Assembly (NCBI RefSeq): GCF_017814275.1 | Contig: NZ_JAGIYQ010000012.1 | Span: 1 to 64,000, forward strand | Reading direction: 5' to 3' | Origin: Gottfriedia endophytica | GTDB taxonomy: Bacteria; Bacillota; Bacilli; Bacillales; Bacillaceae_G | DNA: 64,000 nt | Shown: one piece after another, positions 20,035-29,421 of the stretch | How positions within the stretch are numbered: the first letter of the stretch is position 1 | Layout: each line of letters opens with the position of its first letter | Translations under genes and position numbers: made by a program | Notes under the pieces: model-generated | Seen by the model: only the letters and a program-made list of their open reading frames with translations | Databases searched by the model: none | What the model was told of the DNA's origin: nothing

Positions 20035-21288
20035 TTATTTTTTTACATATTTCTCAGAATCCTTTACTGCTTGATTTAGTAGTTTTTTAGCATCATCCCC
20101 AAGCATGATCGCATTGATCGCAGCAGAAAGGTTACGATTTATCTCGTTCCAGTTCGAATTTAAAAGAAATGCAGGTGTATTTGATGAGTTTTCAAGCATT
20201 GTATAAAAAGGCTTATATAATTCATCTTCTGTAATTTTTGTTTCTTCAACTACACTTTTTCGAACAGGTAAATCAGCCTTTCTCATTTTGATTGCTTTTT
20301 CAGATGAATAGAATTTAACAAATTTCCAAGCTAAATCCTTTTGTTTTGAATCCTTGGCGATTGAAACAGCAGAAGAAGCAATTAATCCTTTTATAGGTTT
20401 AGATCCAAATCCAGGAATAACTGCAGTTCCGACATCAATTCCAGCATTCTTAAAACCATCTAATGGCCAAATTCCGCTAATATACATTCCAAGCTTGCCA
20501 GATTTAAAAATATCGCTTCCACTTTGTTGATTTTTGCCCCCTACTAAGACAGCTATTCCATCCTTTACCATATTAGAGTACATTTGTAATGCATCGATTG
20601 TTTCTGGGCTGTTCATATAGCCATTAATTTCTTTTCCATCATCGCTAACATAACTTCCACCATTACTCCAAATTAACCCTTGAAGGTCATACGTATCAGG
20701 CTCAGAAGATACGCCGAAACCGTATTGTTTTTTCTTTTTATCTGTTAATTTTTTAGCAATAGTTTTAAAATCGTCCCATGTCCATCCACTTGTAGGGTAA
20801 GGGATTTTATATTGATCAAATAGTTTTTTATTGTAATAAACGACCATTGTTGTAAAACCAGCTGGCATACCATATACTTCTCCATTAACACTTGAATAAT
20901 TAAATAGGCCTGGGTAAAAATCATCCATATTAATGTCTTTGTCTTTTTTTATAAATGGTCCTAAAGGTTCCAATGACTGATGATATGTAGAGAAATCCCA
21001 CATATACATCACATCTGGTGGGTTTTTCGCACCAAAAGAAGCAGCAAGTTTTTGATCAAATCCATCTCCATATGCTTCAACTTGAACTTTTACATTAGGG
21101 TTAGCTTTTTCAAATTCCTTTGCAATATTTTGTTGAATTTTTAGTGTTTCTCCAGAATCCCATGTTGCGAATCGAAGTACTTTCTTATCGTTTTTGTTGT
21201 TTTCTCCAGTAACACCTTTTGATCCACACGCTGTAACGAACAATACAACAAAAGTCAGCATAATGGCCCACCACTTATTTCTTTTCAT
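20035..21288 (-). CDS. Sugar-binding lipoprotein of second ABC transporter
   Basis: Family 1 solute-binding lipoprotein of 417 aa. The signal peptide spans residues 6-20 and the lipobox is FVTAC, with lipidated Cys21. The fold is typical (KKVLRFATWDSG near 34; the W/Y-rich cleft is consistent with sugar binding). It is the first gene of the operon. Its promoter region holds a TATAAT -10 box with a cre-like site just upstream, and a YesMN-type two-component system is encoded immediately upstream on the same strand, so induction by extracellular sugar and carbon-catabolite repression are both likely. Confidence 0.9.
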   Translation of the reverse strand: MKRNKWWAIMLTFVVLFVTACGSKGVTGENNKNDKKVLRFATWDSGETLKIQQNIAKEFEKANPNVKVQVEAYGDGFDQKLAASFGAKNPPDVMYMWDFSTYHQSLEPLGPFIKKDKDINMDDFYPGLFNYSSVNGEVYGMPAGFTTMVVYYNKKLFDQYKIPYPTSGWTWDDFKTIAKKLTDKKKKQYGFGVSSEPDTYDLQGLIWSNGGSYVSDDGKEINGYMNSPETIDALQMYSNMVKDGIAVLVGGKNQQSGSDIFKSGKLGMYISGIWPLDGFKNAGIDVGTAVIPGFGSKPIKGLIASSAVSIAKDSKQKDLAWKFVKFYSSEKAIKMRKADLPVRKSVVEETKITEDELYKPFYTMLENSSNTPAFLLNSNWNEINRNLSAAINAIMLGDDAKKLLNQAVKDSEKYVKK

Positions 21289-21355
21289 AAGAACCCCGTC
21301 TCCTCTCTAAATATCTAAATTTTCAAAAAATTAACCACCTTCATTATAAATCGAA

Positions 21356-21369
21356 TGAAAGCGGTTAAA
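21356..21369 (-). promoter_or_regulatory. cre-like CcpA site at second sugar operon
   Basis: Plus strand TGAAAGCGGTTAAA (minus TTTAACCGCTTTCA) fits the CcpA consensus at about 12 of 14 positions. It lies between the -35 and -10 (TATAAT) of the promoter about 70 bp before the binding-protein start, as expected for a repressing cre. Confidence 0.55.
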
Positions 21370-21424
21370 CACATCCATATGTTAGATTAAAAGTGTACTT
21401 TTATCTTCATTTTACGGATTCATG

Positions 21425-22216
21425 TCATTTTGTTCGGTGTAAGGTGTATTTTTGTTTTGTCCGATATTTAGAAGGTGGAAAACCAGTACATTTTTTGTAC
21501 CATTTACTAAAATATTTTGAATCTTCAATCCCAACCTTTTCAGCAATCTCTTGAATTGTTAGAGAAGATGTTTTTAATAAGTGGTCCGATAATTCTATTC
21601 TCTTTTTTTCAATAAATGAATGAATACTAAAACCCGTTTTCTTTTTGAATAACGTACTTAAATGACTCCGACTCATTCCTACAAATTCTGCTATACCATT
21701 AACTGAAATAGGTTCAGATAAGTTGGAAATGACATATTCCATTACAGTAGAAATTACTTTTGGACAATGTTGAACATTTTCGTGTATATGATCAAAAGCA
21801 GGTTTCGGACTTAAAAGACTTTCTTTTAAAATGTCATCTTGGAATGAAGATAGAAACTGATTTAAATCTTCATCTTCAAACGATGTCTTTAAAAGATACC
21901 CTGATGCCCCAATTTTTAAGCCTTCTTGCGCAAATTCAAAATCTTTATGACAGCTCAAAAGTAAAATTTTTGTCTTAGGAAAATTTTCTTTTATTTTCTT
22001 TGAAAGCACTAGTCCATTTTCCTCTGGCATGACTATATCTGTAATGACGATTTCAGGCTGATGTTTTAAAAATTCCTCCCATCCTCTCAAACCGTTAGGT
22101 GCATCAGCAATAACTTCCATACCATACTTTTGCCAATCTACAGTTGCAATTAATCCTTTACGTACGATTGTTTCATCATCAACTATTAACACTTTGATAA
22201 TCGGTGTTTCTTTCAC
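21425..22216 (-). CDS. AraC-type response regulator (YesN-like)
   Basis: Response regulator whose receiver starts IIKVLIVDDE, with phospho-acceptor Asp in VITDIVMPEENG and the switch Lys in GYLLKTSF. The C-terminal 100 residues are an AraC DNA-binding domain with two HTHs (ISVNGIAEFVGMSRSHLS and LTIQEIAEKVGIEDSKYFSK). I place the start at the GTG of 22216, 38 bp inside the kinase gene and preceded by GGTGGGAGAGA. The longer reading frame to 22285 would overlap the kinase by 107 bp and add a non-homologous 23 residues. It forms a pair with the kinase and likely activates the adjacent ABC operon. Confidence 0.85.
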   Translation of the reverse strand: MKETPIIKVLIVDDETIVRKGLIATVDWQKYGMEVIADAPNGLRGWEEFLKHQPEIVITDIVMPEENGLVLSKKIKENFPKTKILLLSCHKDFEFAQEGLKIGASGYLLKTSFEDEDLNQFLSSFQDDILKESLLSPKPAFDHIHENVQHCPKVISTVMEYVISNLSEPISVNGIAEFVGMSRSHLSTLFKKKTGFSIHSFIEKKRIELSDHLLKTSSLTIQEIAEKVGIEDSKYFSKWYKKCTGFPPSKYRTKQKYTLHRTK

Positions 22217-23915
22217 TCTCTCCCACCCACCTTTTTGGCCAATAAATCGAAATAATCGTTCCTTGCCCTTCAATGGAATCTGCAATTATCCTATGGTTTT
22301 TTCCAAAATGTATAGTAAATTTTTGCTTTACATTGTACATTCCAATTCCTCTTACATTCGTTTCGGATGTTGGAGGTGAAAATATGGTTTCTAATCTTTG
22401 CTTTGACATTCCTTTTCCATTGTCTTTCAGAATAAGTTCAAAACAGCCATTTTTTTCGTTTATTTCTATGTAAATTTCACCTCGACCATCCTCAAAAGCA
22501 TGGAAAAATATATTCTCAAGCATTGGTTGAAGCGTCATTCTGGGGATTAATGCTTGTTCAAGTTTTTTATCCATTTCAAACTTACATGTAAAATTAGGAC
22601 CGTATCGTAGTTCTTGAATGACTAAAAAATGATGAATGGCTTCAAGTTCCTCTTTAAGAGAGATAAGTCCAATTGTAAAATTTAAATTTCCTTGTAGAAC
22701 TTTCGTTAAGTGAATTAACATTTTACTAATTTCATGATTTCCATCTATACGTGCTTTCCACTGAATGGTATTTAATGTATTAAACAATAAATGTGGATTT
22801 ATTTGATAATGAACAGCCTTCAACTCTGCTTCTCGTTTAAGTTCCTCTGATTTCTTAATTTCTTCCATCAATTGTTTAATTTTAGAAACCATTCTATTAA
22901 AATGAAAACTTAGTTTTCCGATTTCATCTTTTGGTTGAATCGGTAATTTTTTATCAAATATTCCGTTACTCACTTCGTCTATTGCAAGCTTTAGTTTTTG
23001 AATCTTACTTGAGAACTGTTTTGAAAATAAATAGGATAAAACAACAGCCAATAAAATGGCAATGATCATACCAATTGTAACGACTTTTACTATTACTTTA
23101 GTTGACTTATAAAATACATCATTTGGAATTCTAAATTGAATCTTCCAGTTACTTGTTTTAGTAGACTCAGTCCAAACAACGTCATTTTCTAAATTTTTCT
23201 TGTTACTGATTGTGCGATACAAATATTCACCCGACTGATTATAAATAGATATACGAGAATCTAAGTCAGTTTCCAATACATTTATCATTTTAAATAAATC
23301 ATCTGCGTCTGTTTCAATTAAGATATAGCTATTTTTTAATGCGCCATATGATATCTTAAGAGGAACAACTAGACCGATAACTTTTTTAGGATTATTTTCT
23401 TTATAATGCGTTGGAGTATAAATTCCAATTTCGATATCCTGTTTTCCTCTTGCCTTATTTAAAATTTCGATCTTTTGAAGTTTTTCAAAATTCAGATTTC
23501 TATCACCGTAATAATAGCCAGATGATGTAATTAAATAGATCCCTTTAATTCCAACATTTTGATATGTCTGAATCATTCTTTCTAAATTAATTTCTTCTTT
23601 AAAATCAGCGTATGTTTTAGGTCTCTGGTCACTTAACTCGATTGAGGATTGATCTTTAATATATTGCTTTATCGATTCAACACTAAAATACATATCTCCA
23701 ATCATCCGATCCAGTTCCTTTTGGATCTTCTCACCAGCAAATTGATTATAGTTTCTAAACTGTTCTTTCACTACACTTGAGGACTGGAAAAAAGAGATTA
23801 ACCCCAATGTCACTAAAGGAATGATTGCTACAAACAAAAACATTATTAATAGCTTTTTTTGTGTGTTCAAATGACCTAGATGATACAGGAATTCTCTTAC
23901 ACTTTTCATTATCAA
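22179..23915 (-). CDS. Sensor histidine kinase (YesM/LytS-like)
   Basis: Membrane sensor of 578 aa. TM1 is at about 22-45 and the extracellular dCache-like sensor at about 46-285. TM2 is at about 286-308 (IVKVVTIGMIIAILLAVVLS), with HAMP at about 310-365. The His-kinase domain has H in HYQINPHLLFNTLNTIQW, and the ATPase has N in PMLENIFFHAF and G-box DNGKGM. This is the family that senses extracellular sugars or sugar-loaded binding proteins next to ABC transporters. It overlaps its response regulator gene. The ligand is probably the substrate of the downstream transporter. Confidence 0.9.
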   Translation of the reverse strand: MIMKSVREFLYHLGHLNTQKKLLIMFLFVAIIPLVTLGLISFFQSSSVVKEQFRNYNQFAGEKIQKELDRMIGDMYFSVESIKQYIKDQSSIELSDQRPKTYADFKEEINLERMIQTYQNVGIKGIYLITSSGYYYGDRNLNFEKLQKIEILNKARGKQDIEIGIYTPTHYKENNPKKVIGLVVPLKISYGALKNSYILIETDADDLFKMINVLETDLDSRISIYNQSGEYLYRTISNKKNLENDVVWTESTKTSNWKIQFRIPNDVFYKSTKVIVKVVTIGMIIAILLAVVLSYLFSKQFSSKIQKLKLAIDEVSNGIFDKKLPIQPKDEIGKLSFHFNRMVSKIKQLMEEIKKSEELKREAELKAVHYQINPHLLFNTLNTIQWKARIDGNHEISKMLIHLTKVLQGNLNFTIGLISLKEELEAIHHFLVIQELRYGPNFTCKFEMDKKLEQALIPRMTLQPMLENIFFHAFEDGRGEIYIEINEKNGCFELILKDNGKGMSKQRLETIFSPPTSETNVRGIGMYNVKQKFTIHFGKNHRIIADSIEGQGTIISIYWPKRWVGESERNTDYQSVNS

Positions 23916-23935
23916 CGATCCTTTTTTTAAGATTA

Positions 23936-24111
23936 GGCTCTTTTAATAAAGATTATTGGTATTCGATAAAATCCACTCGCTTTCCACAGACGAACCATCT
24001 AGCCTCGTTAGTCCAAGGCTTCGGGGTCTCGGCAGCCTCGTTTTTCCGCAGGAGTCTCGAGGATTTTATCTCAAAACTCAGCTTCATTAATTTCAACAAT
24101 AAACTTTAACT
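23936..24111 (+). repeat. Interspersed repeat family B, copy B1
   Basis: About 175 bp. The left end has AGGCTC then ATTATTGGTATTCGATAAAA; the right end has CAACAATAAACTTTAAC. The centre carries GGGGTCTCGGCAGCCTCG and CCGCAGGAGTCTCG. It shares ends and centre with B2 (inverted) and B3. It occupies most of the gap upstream of the kinase gene, with nothing else recognisable before 24239. Confidence 0.8.
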
Positions 24112-24238
24112 AAGCATCCGATTACATAGATCTTTATAAATTATTTTTACAAACTTACTTCTCTCTATAACGAAAAAATCCTTTCTAAAAATTTTATTTC
24201 GAAGCATGTTGCATAAATTTTGTTTATTAAAAAGTAAA

Positions 24239-24266
24239 AAGTAGCTGATTTTATACTCAGCTACTT
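24239..24266 (-). terminator. Terminator of ytaF
   Basis: AAGTAGCTGA pairs with TCAGCTACTT; on the minus strand it is followed by TTTACTTTTTAAT. It lies 46 bp below the ytaF stop codon. Confidence 0.8.
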
Positions 24267-24311
24267 AATTTGAATGTTAACATATATGAGTAAATGGAAT
24301 CTTCACTCATT

Positions 24312-24956
24312 TTAAATTAGATTACGAAGTGCAATTAAAACTAATATAACTCCACTTAAAATTGTACTAAATTGTCCTATTGTCCATGATCCAATTCTTA
24401 CATTTGCTACTTTTTTTCCTAAAGCGACTCCTGATCCAATAGCAAGAAAACTAAAAATACCGGCCGAGATTGATATAGCAAGTGGGGATAATCCTATTAA
24501 TCCAGCACCTACACCATTTGTTAAAGCATTCATAGATACTGCGATTCCTAAAACGATTGATTCTAAAAAGCCAATATCGCCTGATTGATCAAAATCAGCT
24601 TTTTCAGGAGAACTTAAATAACCAGTTACACTATTTGAAGAAGATTCATTAACAACTTGTTTTTTTGAGTTTACTTTCTTTTTTCTGGGAATTGCTAACA
24701 GAACAATTCTGAGGCCAATCACAAATAAAAACAAAGCACCTATGACATTAGACATAGCACCAGGAAATACATTTGAAATGTATTGCCCAAATATAATACC
24801 TAATTCACTAAATAAAAAAGCAATTATGGAAATAATAAAGTTACCCCAAAAACTTACATGAATACCGCGAATACCATAAGATACCCCTACTCCAAAATTG
24901 TCAATGCTAGATGACAATGCAAGCAAAAGAACAGGAATCCAAGATGTAATAGTCAT
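24312..24956 (-). CDS. ytaF: Sporulation membrane protein YtaF (MntP-related)
   Basis: Polytopic membrane protein of 214 aa with about six helices and the internal two-fold repeat of the YtaF/MntP group. ALSSSIDNFGVGVSYG lies in the first half and GIAVSMNALTNGVGAG in the second, each with the D/N residue thought to line the path. A charged cytoplasmic loop of about 40 residues (90-130) separates the halves. B. subtilis YtaF is linked to sporulation; its transported ion is not known to me. It is monocistronic and divergent from the LCP gene. Confidence 0.85.
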   Translation of the reverse strand: MTITSWIPVLLLALSSSIDNFGVGVSYGIRGIHVSFWGNFIISIIAFLFSELGIIFGQYISNVFPGAMSNVIGALFLFVIGLRIVLLAIPRKKKVNSKKQVVNESSSNSVTGYLSSPEKADFDQSGDIGFLESIVLGIAVSMNALTNGVGAGLIGLSPLAISISAGIFSFLAIGSGVALGKKVANVRIGSWTIGQFSTILSGVILVLIALRNLI

Positions 24957-24989
24957 ATTCGTTATACTCCTTTATATGGCAAAATTCTT

Positions 24990-25101
24990 ATAAAGTGAAA
25001 CTTCCATCAGTGGGGGCGTTCATCCCCCACTAATCTTCCTCGTTTCTATTGAAACTTGAGATTGGGGTTTTACTGCCCGTTAATGCGGAATAAATAGTCA
25101 T
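24990..25101 (+). repeat. Interspersed repeat family C, copy C1
   Basis: Starts ATAAAGTGAAACTTCCATCA, contains the hairpin GTGGGGG/CCCCCAC, and ends TTTTACTGCCCGTTAATGCG. It shares both ends with C2 at 60962 but is shorter, lacking the first GGGCAGT arm. It lies in the divergent region between ytaF and the LCP gene. Confidence 0.75.
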
Positions 25102-25226
25102 TTAAGAATTGCCATCTACTTATGGTGTTTAAGAAATTTTTCCATTAGACCTAAATCAATACATATTTCATAATATGATGTTCTCCTCATATAGTAACTT
25201 GTTTAGGTTATTTTTAAGTAGGCACA

Positions 25227-25404
25227 GTTAAAGTTTATTGTTGATAATTAATAAAGATGAGTTTTGAGTTAAAATCGGCGAAACTCAAGCAGAAAAATGA
25301 GGCATCTGAGACCACACAGAGGTACGAGCGAGGAGGCTCGTTGGTTCGTCCGCGAAAAGAGAGTGGATTTTATTGAATATCCATAATCTTATTTAACAGA
25401 GCCT
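25227..25404 (-). repeat. Interspersed repeat family B, copy B2
   Basis: Inverted copy of B1/B3: it begins GTTAAAGTTTATTGTTGATA and ends near TTATTTAACAGAGCC, with GAGGAGGCTCG in the centre. The minus orientation makes it the only B copy that runs this way, and it lies upstream of the only plus-strand gene nearby. Confidence 0.8.
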
Positions 25405-25827
25405 TCAAAAAAAAGAAAAAATTATTATACTTTTTAAATAGAAACCAGGAATAATTAACTTTATTTCTATTGTTTTTGTTATACTGCCATGTTTAAATTT
25501 TTTAAGAAACCTAATAATTTCTTAAAACTCTTTTATTCTATTTATATTGACAAAAATCCATTTGTTTTTTATTCTCAATTAGACTGTTCTTACAATTTTA
25601 ATAGTCGAAAAATAGTGGATTTTGTATTAAATCAATAGTTTAAATAGATATTTGTTGAAAAAATTTAAGCAATTTTTAATAAAGAGGTTGCAGAAAGATT
25701 CAACATAGCATGTTAAAATCTCAATATAAAAAACTATGAATAACATTGAAGTTTCTATCGACTAAATTACTATAGATGGATTTAAGAATTCAATGGTCTA
25801 TACAATGAAGGAGGTCTAAACGTACTA
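25405..25827. other. AT-rich upstream region of the LCP gene
   Basis: No gene seen. A possible sigma-A promoter for the LCP gene is TTGACA at 25547-25552, 17 bp, then TATTCT at 25570-25575. It would leave a leader of about 250 nt. No riboswitch or attenuator structure was recognised. Confidence 0.35.
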
Positions 25828-26811
25828 ATGAGTGAAACACGTAAATCAACTAAAAGAAAAAGGAAGAAAAAACACCCTATTTTAAGGAGCTTTCTTGTAA
25901 TTTTCGCGATTGCTATTGTATTTATAGGATATAAAGGGGTTAAGGCATATGTTGCCTTACAAAACACAACAAAAGGCCAACAAATCCACTCGACTATTCG
26001 TAAACAGGAAGCGCAGGTCTCTCAGCCGTTTTCAATATTATTTTTAGGAATAGAAAACTATTCAACAAAAGGTGTAGGTGGAAGAACAGACTCAATGATC
26101 TTAGCGACTGTTAATCCAAAAAATAAAACAATTGAAAAATTAAGTATTCCTCGTGATACAAAAGTATATATTCCGTATCGAAATGTAGATTCAAAAATTA
26201 ATGGTGCATATAATGGAGGTCTTCAATCTGCAGTAGATACTGTGGAAAACTTTTTACATGTTCCCATTGATTATTATGTAACAGTTGATTTTAATGGTTT
26301 TAAAAATATTGTTGATGCTGTAGGTGGAATTGATGTAAATGTTCCTTTTGATTTCTGGGAACATACAGACGCAAAACCTCGTGGCACAGTTTACTTCCAT
26401 AAAGGCGTACAACATTTAAACGGTACTGAAGCATTAGCATACTCTCGGATGAGAAAACGTGATCCACGTGGTGATTTTGGACGTGAAGACCGTCAACAAC
26501 AAGTTATGATGGCGATAATTGATAAATTAAAATCACCAGAAACACTTTTAAATATTGACAATTATGCACAAGTTTTTAGTCAAAATGTTAAAACAAACAT
26601 GAGCATTTCTCAAGGACTTTCAGTATTTAATGACATGAAAGGCGCAACTTCCCAAAATATTGAAACACTTAAACTTGAAGGTAACGGTTCGAACGATGGT
26701 GGTGTTTATTACTACATTGCAGACCCAACAAGCGTAAGTGATATTTCAAATAAAATGCGTGCCCACTTGAATCTTGATCAATCTCAAACCAATTCAGTAA
26801 ATGCACAATAA
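25828..26811 (+). CDS. LytR-CpsA-Psr (LCP) family cell-wall polymer ligase
   Basis: Membrane-anchored enzyme of 327 aa that attaches teichoic acid or other polyprenyl-phosphate-linked polymers to peptidoglycan. A lysine/arginine-rich cytoplasmic tail (1-17) precedes one TM helix (about 18-37). The LCP domain runs from about 65 to 230: GRTDSMILATVNP, SIPRDTKVYIP, the NGAYNGG segment, and the arginine-rich YSRMRKRDPRGDFGREDRQQ. The start follows AGGAGGT, but with a long spacing of about 12 nt. Monocistronic, with its own terminator. Confidence 0.9.
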   Translation: MSETRKSTKRKRKKKHPILRSFLVIFAIAIVFIGYKGVKAYVALQNTTKGQQIHSTIRKQEAQVSQPFSILFLGIENYSTKGVGGRTDSMILATVNPKNKTIEKLSIPRDTKVYIPYRNVDSKINGAYNGGLQSAVDTVENFLHVPIDYYVTVDFNGFKNIVDAVGGIDVNVPFDFWEHTDAKPRGTVYFHKGVQHLNGTEALAYSRMRKRDPRGDFGREDRQQQVMMAIIDKLKSPETLLNIDNYAQVFSQNVKTNMSISQGLSVFNDMKGATSQNIETLKLEGNGSNDGGVYYYIADPTSVSDISNKMRAHLNLDQSQTNSVNAQ

Positions 26812-26814
26812 TAA

Positions 26815-26863
26815 AATAGCTGAACAATTGATTAGTAATTTAATCTTTTGTTCAGCTATTTTT
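26815..26863 (+). terminator. Terminator of LCP gene
   Basis: ATAGCTGAACAA pairs with TTGTTCAGCTAT around a 23-nt loop and is followed by TTTT. It begins directly after the stop codon. Confidence 0.8.
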
Positions 26864-26963
26864 AATGGTTTAAAGTCATAATATGTTATTTTTTAAGTTT
26901 CTATAAAAATTTAGTTCTGTAATACATGTCCATTCATTTAATTCACCATCCTATTTAAATTAA

Positions 26964-27129
26964 GGCTATTTTCATATACATTGTTGCTATTTTAGAATGC
27001 GAAAGTTGATTACAACTCCAGGTTGCTCCCTTTCCGCTATTCCCACAGGAGTCTCGCACCTTCCGCCCGAATCAACTTCTGTCTTTAACGTTACAAATCT
27101 CAATAGCAACAATCTTTTAGAAAAAAGCC
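26964..27129 (+). repeat. Interspersed repeat family A, copy A3 (internal deletion)
   Basis: Ends GGCTATTTTCATATACATTG and AGCAACAATC...AAGCC are complete. The roughly 55-bp block containing GGGGCGTGAGCTGAGCCTCC is missing: the text runs from GCTCCCTTTCCG straight to CTATTCCCACAGGAGTC. The join is at CCG, which flanks the lost block in A1, suggesting slippage or hairpin deletion. Confidence 0.85.
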
Positions 27130-27177
27130 TAAATTAATCTTCTTCTTGTTTAGGCTCTTAGTTGGTTTATTTTACTT

Positions 27178-28434
27178 TTAAAACTTATTTTTATTTTCCT
27201 TTAATGCATTTATTATGTCATATAGTGAAGGATTTTCTTGTTCAAAATAGTCATTCATAGGACAATTACCACTTGAAAGTCGATTAAGTACCATTGGTAT
27301 AATGTAATTTTCAAATTTTAACTGATCAGTAATTTCATCCCAATAAAGCGGAGTTGCTACTGTTGGTAATTCCTTTCCTCTAGTTGAGTATGGACATATG
27401 ATCGTCTTACCTTCCCCATGCTGGACATAATCTAAATAAAGTCTTCCTCCTCTATTCTTTTTCAAACGTTCAATTGTGAAATCATCTGGAAACTTTTCGA
27501 CTAAATAATCTGCTATAAAAGATGTAAACAATCTGGTCTCATTGTAAGTTAATGTATTACGTTTAATCGGGATATGTATTTGTAAACCTTTACTTCCTGA
27601 GAGTTTTGGGTAACTAATTAAATTGAATGAGTCGAAAATTTTTCTCATTTCTTTTGCTGCCTTTATTGCTAAAGGAAACGCTTCTTTACATGGAGGATCC
27701 AAGTCGAATACAATTTCAATAGGATAATTACTATCTACAGTCTGAAACGGTATATGGAATTCAATTGCTAATTGATTTCCTAGCCATATTAATGTCGATA
27801 AGTCATTACAAATAATATACTTAATACCATCATTTTCGACTGTTTTAATAAATTTAGGTGCATAATCTGGACAGTTTTTTTGAAAAAAAGATTCTCCTGT
27901 TATTCCTTTTGGGTACCGAATTGTCGTTAATAATCTTTTTTCTAAAAATGGAAGAATAAACGGAGAAATTTGTGCTAAGTAAGCGAGAAAATTTTCTTTA
28001 TTTACACTAGGGTCATTCCATATGATTTTTTCTGGATGTGTAATCTTGATTTCATTATCAATTGGGACATTGTTTAATATTAGACGATCCCATGTACATT
28101 GTTCCCAATCTTGTTGAAGAAGGAACGATTTAAAAATCGGGTTTATTAATTGTTCGTTTTCAACACTTTGAAAAGCTATTTCAACACATATACTCGGATC
28201 AACCATTATTATTTCATTTTCTTTACCATTTTGGTTATCAACTACCGTTTTAGTTAAAATTTCTTTTTCATTTTGTTTTAGACCCTTTTTGAATGAGCCA
28301 ATACGAACGATTTTGCGTTCTTTAATTATTCCTATTTGAAAAGTTTGATCGTGTGTACTAAAGCCTATTAGAAAAAAGGAACCACTATATTTCGATCTTT
28401 TTTTAGAAAAAATATTATTTATTGGATAATCCAT
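27178..28434 (-). CDS. ligD: LigD-type polymerase (primase-polymerase) with N-terminal OB-like domain
   Basis: NHEJ polymerase of 418 aa. Residues from about 130 to the end match the LigD PolDom: RYPKGITGESFFQKNCP, the catalytic EIVFDLDPP metal site near 250, SGSKGLQIHIP near 290 and CPYSTRGKELPTVATPL near 360. The first 130 residues (SGSFFLIGFSTHDQTFQIGI, then VEIAFQSVENEQLINPIF) look like the OB-fold that normally ends a DNA ligase. In B. subtilis the polymerase is fused to the ligase in one protein of about 610 aa; here it is separate, 15 bp after the ligase gene. It acts with Ku to fill ends, perhaps in spores. Confidence 0.85.
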   Translation of the reverse strand: MDYPINNIFSKKRSKYSGSFFLIGFSTHDQTFQIGIIKERKIVRIGSFKKGLKQNEKEILTKTVVDNQNGKENEIIMVDPSICVEIAFQSVENEQLINPIFKSFLLQQDWEQCTWDRLILNNVPIDNEIKITHPEKIIWNDPSVNKENFLAYLAQISPFILPFLEKRLLTTIRYPKGITGESFFQKNCPDYAPKFIKTVENDGIKYIICNDLSTLIWLGNQLAIEFHIPFQTVDSNYPIEIVFDLDPPCKEAFPLAIKAAKEMRKIFDSFNLISYPKLSGSKGLQIHIPIKRNTLTYNETRLFTSFIADYLVEKFPDDFTIERLKKNRGGRLYLDYVQHGEGKTIICPYSTRGKELPTVATPLYWDEITDQLKFENYIIPMVLNRLSSGNCPMNDYFEQENPSLYDIINALKENKNKF

Positions 28435-28449
28435 AAACTCTTCCTTTTA

Positions 28450-29400
28450 TTATTTCAATTTACAAGTTTTCGGATCTTGGTTTACGAATGCCTGGATACT
28501 AGGTTGTCTAAGTGAATGCCCCTCTGGCCAGTCTATAAATTGTACTTTAACTGTTATTAATGGTTGAACCCATTTTACTTCTTTTACCCTCTCAGGTTTG
28601 TTAATAAATGGTTTCGTATCAATTTTGATTGATTCCACCACTTTCGTAAAAGCTTCCCACTCCTTAACTGTTAGTTTTCCTGTACCAACATGTCCAATAA
28701 ACCAAAGTTGATCCTGATCATCATAAAGACCAATCAATATCGAATTCACGATGTTTGAACGATAAGTAACTCCACCGATCACTGCAATTAAGTCCTTATA
28801 ATTTTTAACTTTTTGCCAATCTGCATTTTTGCCATTTATAATGTACCGACTATTAAGGTTTTTACAAACAATTCCCTCTAAATCATGTTGTTTACAGACT
28901 TCATACAAAGCTTTTCCATCACTTTGTGTTGGCACCAATTGAACATGATCATTTTGTTTAATTATTTTTGACAATATCTCTAGTCTTTTTTTTAAAGGTT
29001 CATTATTGATCCAATCACCGTTAAAATAAACAATGTCAAAGATCATATAGTAAATTGGGACAGATTTCATAACATGATTTACTCGATCCAAACGCCTAAT
29101 TCCATCTCTACGCATTACTTCATGAAAAGATGGCTTACCGTTTTTATCTAAGGCAATCACTTCACCATCTAAAATGAATGATTTTGCGTTAATATAGGAA
29201 TTGATGTTTGTAAGCTCAGGAAAAATAGGCGTCCGCTCATTTAGTTTTCTATTAAATAATTTGACAATGTCACCATTAAAATAAGTTAAAACTCTTACCC
29301 CATCCCATTTAATCTGTGAAACCCACTCTTCACCTTCAGGGATGTTATCTGATGAAATTGGTTCAAAGGGGTAAATTGGTTCTATTTCCATGTAAATCAC
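28450..29400 (-). CDS. ligD: ATP-dependent DNA ligase, LigD ligase module
   Basis: Stand-alone ligase of 316 aa. The adenylated lysine is in IKWDGVRVL near residue 29, followed by FNRKLNERTPIFPEL, LDGEVIALD, YYMIFDIVYFNG, EGIVCKNLNSRY and WQKVKNYK, the ordered nucleotidyltransferase motifs. An OB-fold follows from about 205 (VIGGVTYRSN, FIGHVGTGKL). It seals Ku-held double-strand breaks. It stands between ku (21 bp) and the polymerase gene (15 bp), clearly one operon. Confidence 0.9.
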   Translation of the reverse strand: MIYMEIEPIYPFEPISSDNIPEGEEWVSQIKWDGVRVLTYFNGDIVKLFNRKLNERTPIFPELTNINSYINAKSFILDGEVIALDKNGKPSFHEVMRRDGIRRLDRVNHVMKSVPIYYMIFDIVYFNGDWINNEPLKKRLEILSKIIKQNDHVQLVPTQSDGKALYEVCKQHDLEGIVCKNLNSRYIINGKNADWQKVKNYKDLIAVIGGVTYRSNIVNSILIGLYDDQDQLWFIGHVGTGKLTVKEWEAFTKVVESIKIDTKPFINKPERVKEVKWVQPLITVKVQFIDWPEGHSLRQPSIQAFVNQDPKTCKLK

Positions 29401-29421
29401 CCTTATCTTAACTATTGAATC

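Noticed and set aside
22217-22285. N-terminal extension of the response regulator
   Set aside because: The 23 extra residues encode the end of the kinase gene in another frame and precede a good GTG start with a ribosome-site-like GGTGGGAGAGA.
24957-25827. Hidden small gene in the 870-bp gap before the LCP gene
   Set aside because: The gap is explained by repeats C1 and B2 and AT-rich DNA; no frame has both a ribosome site and plausible protein composition.
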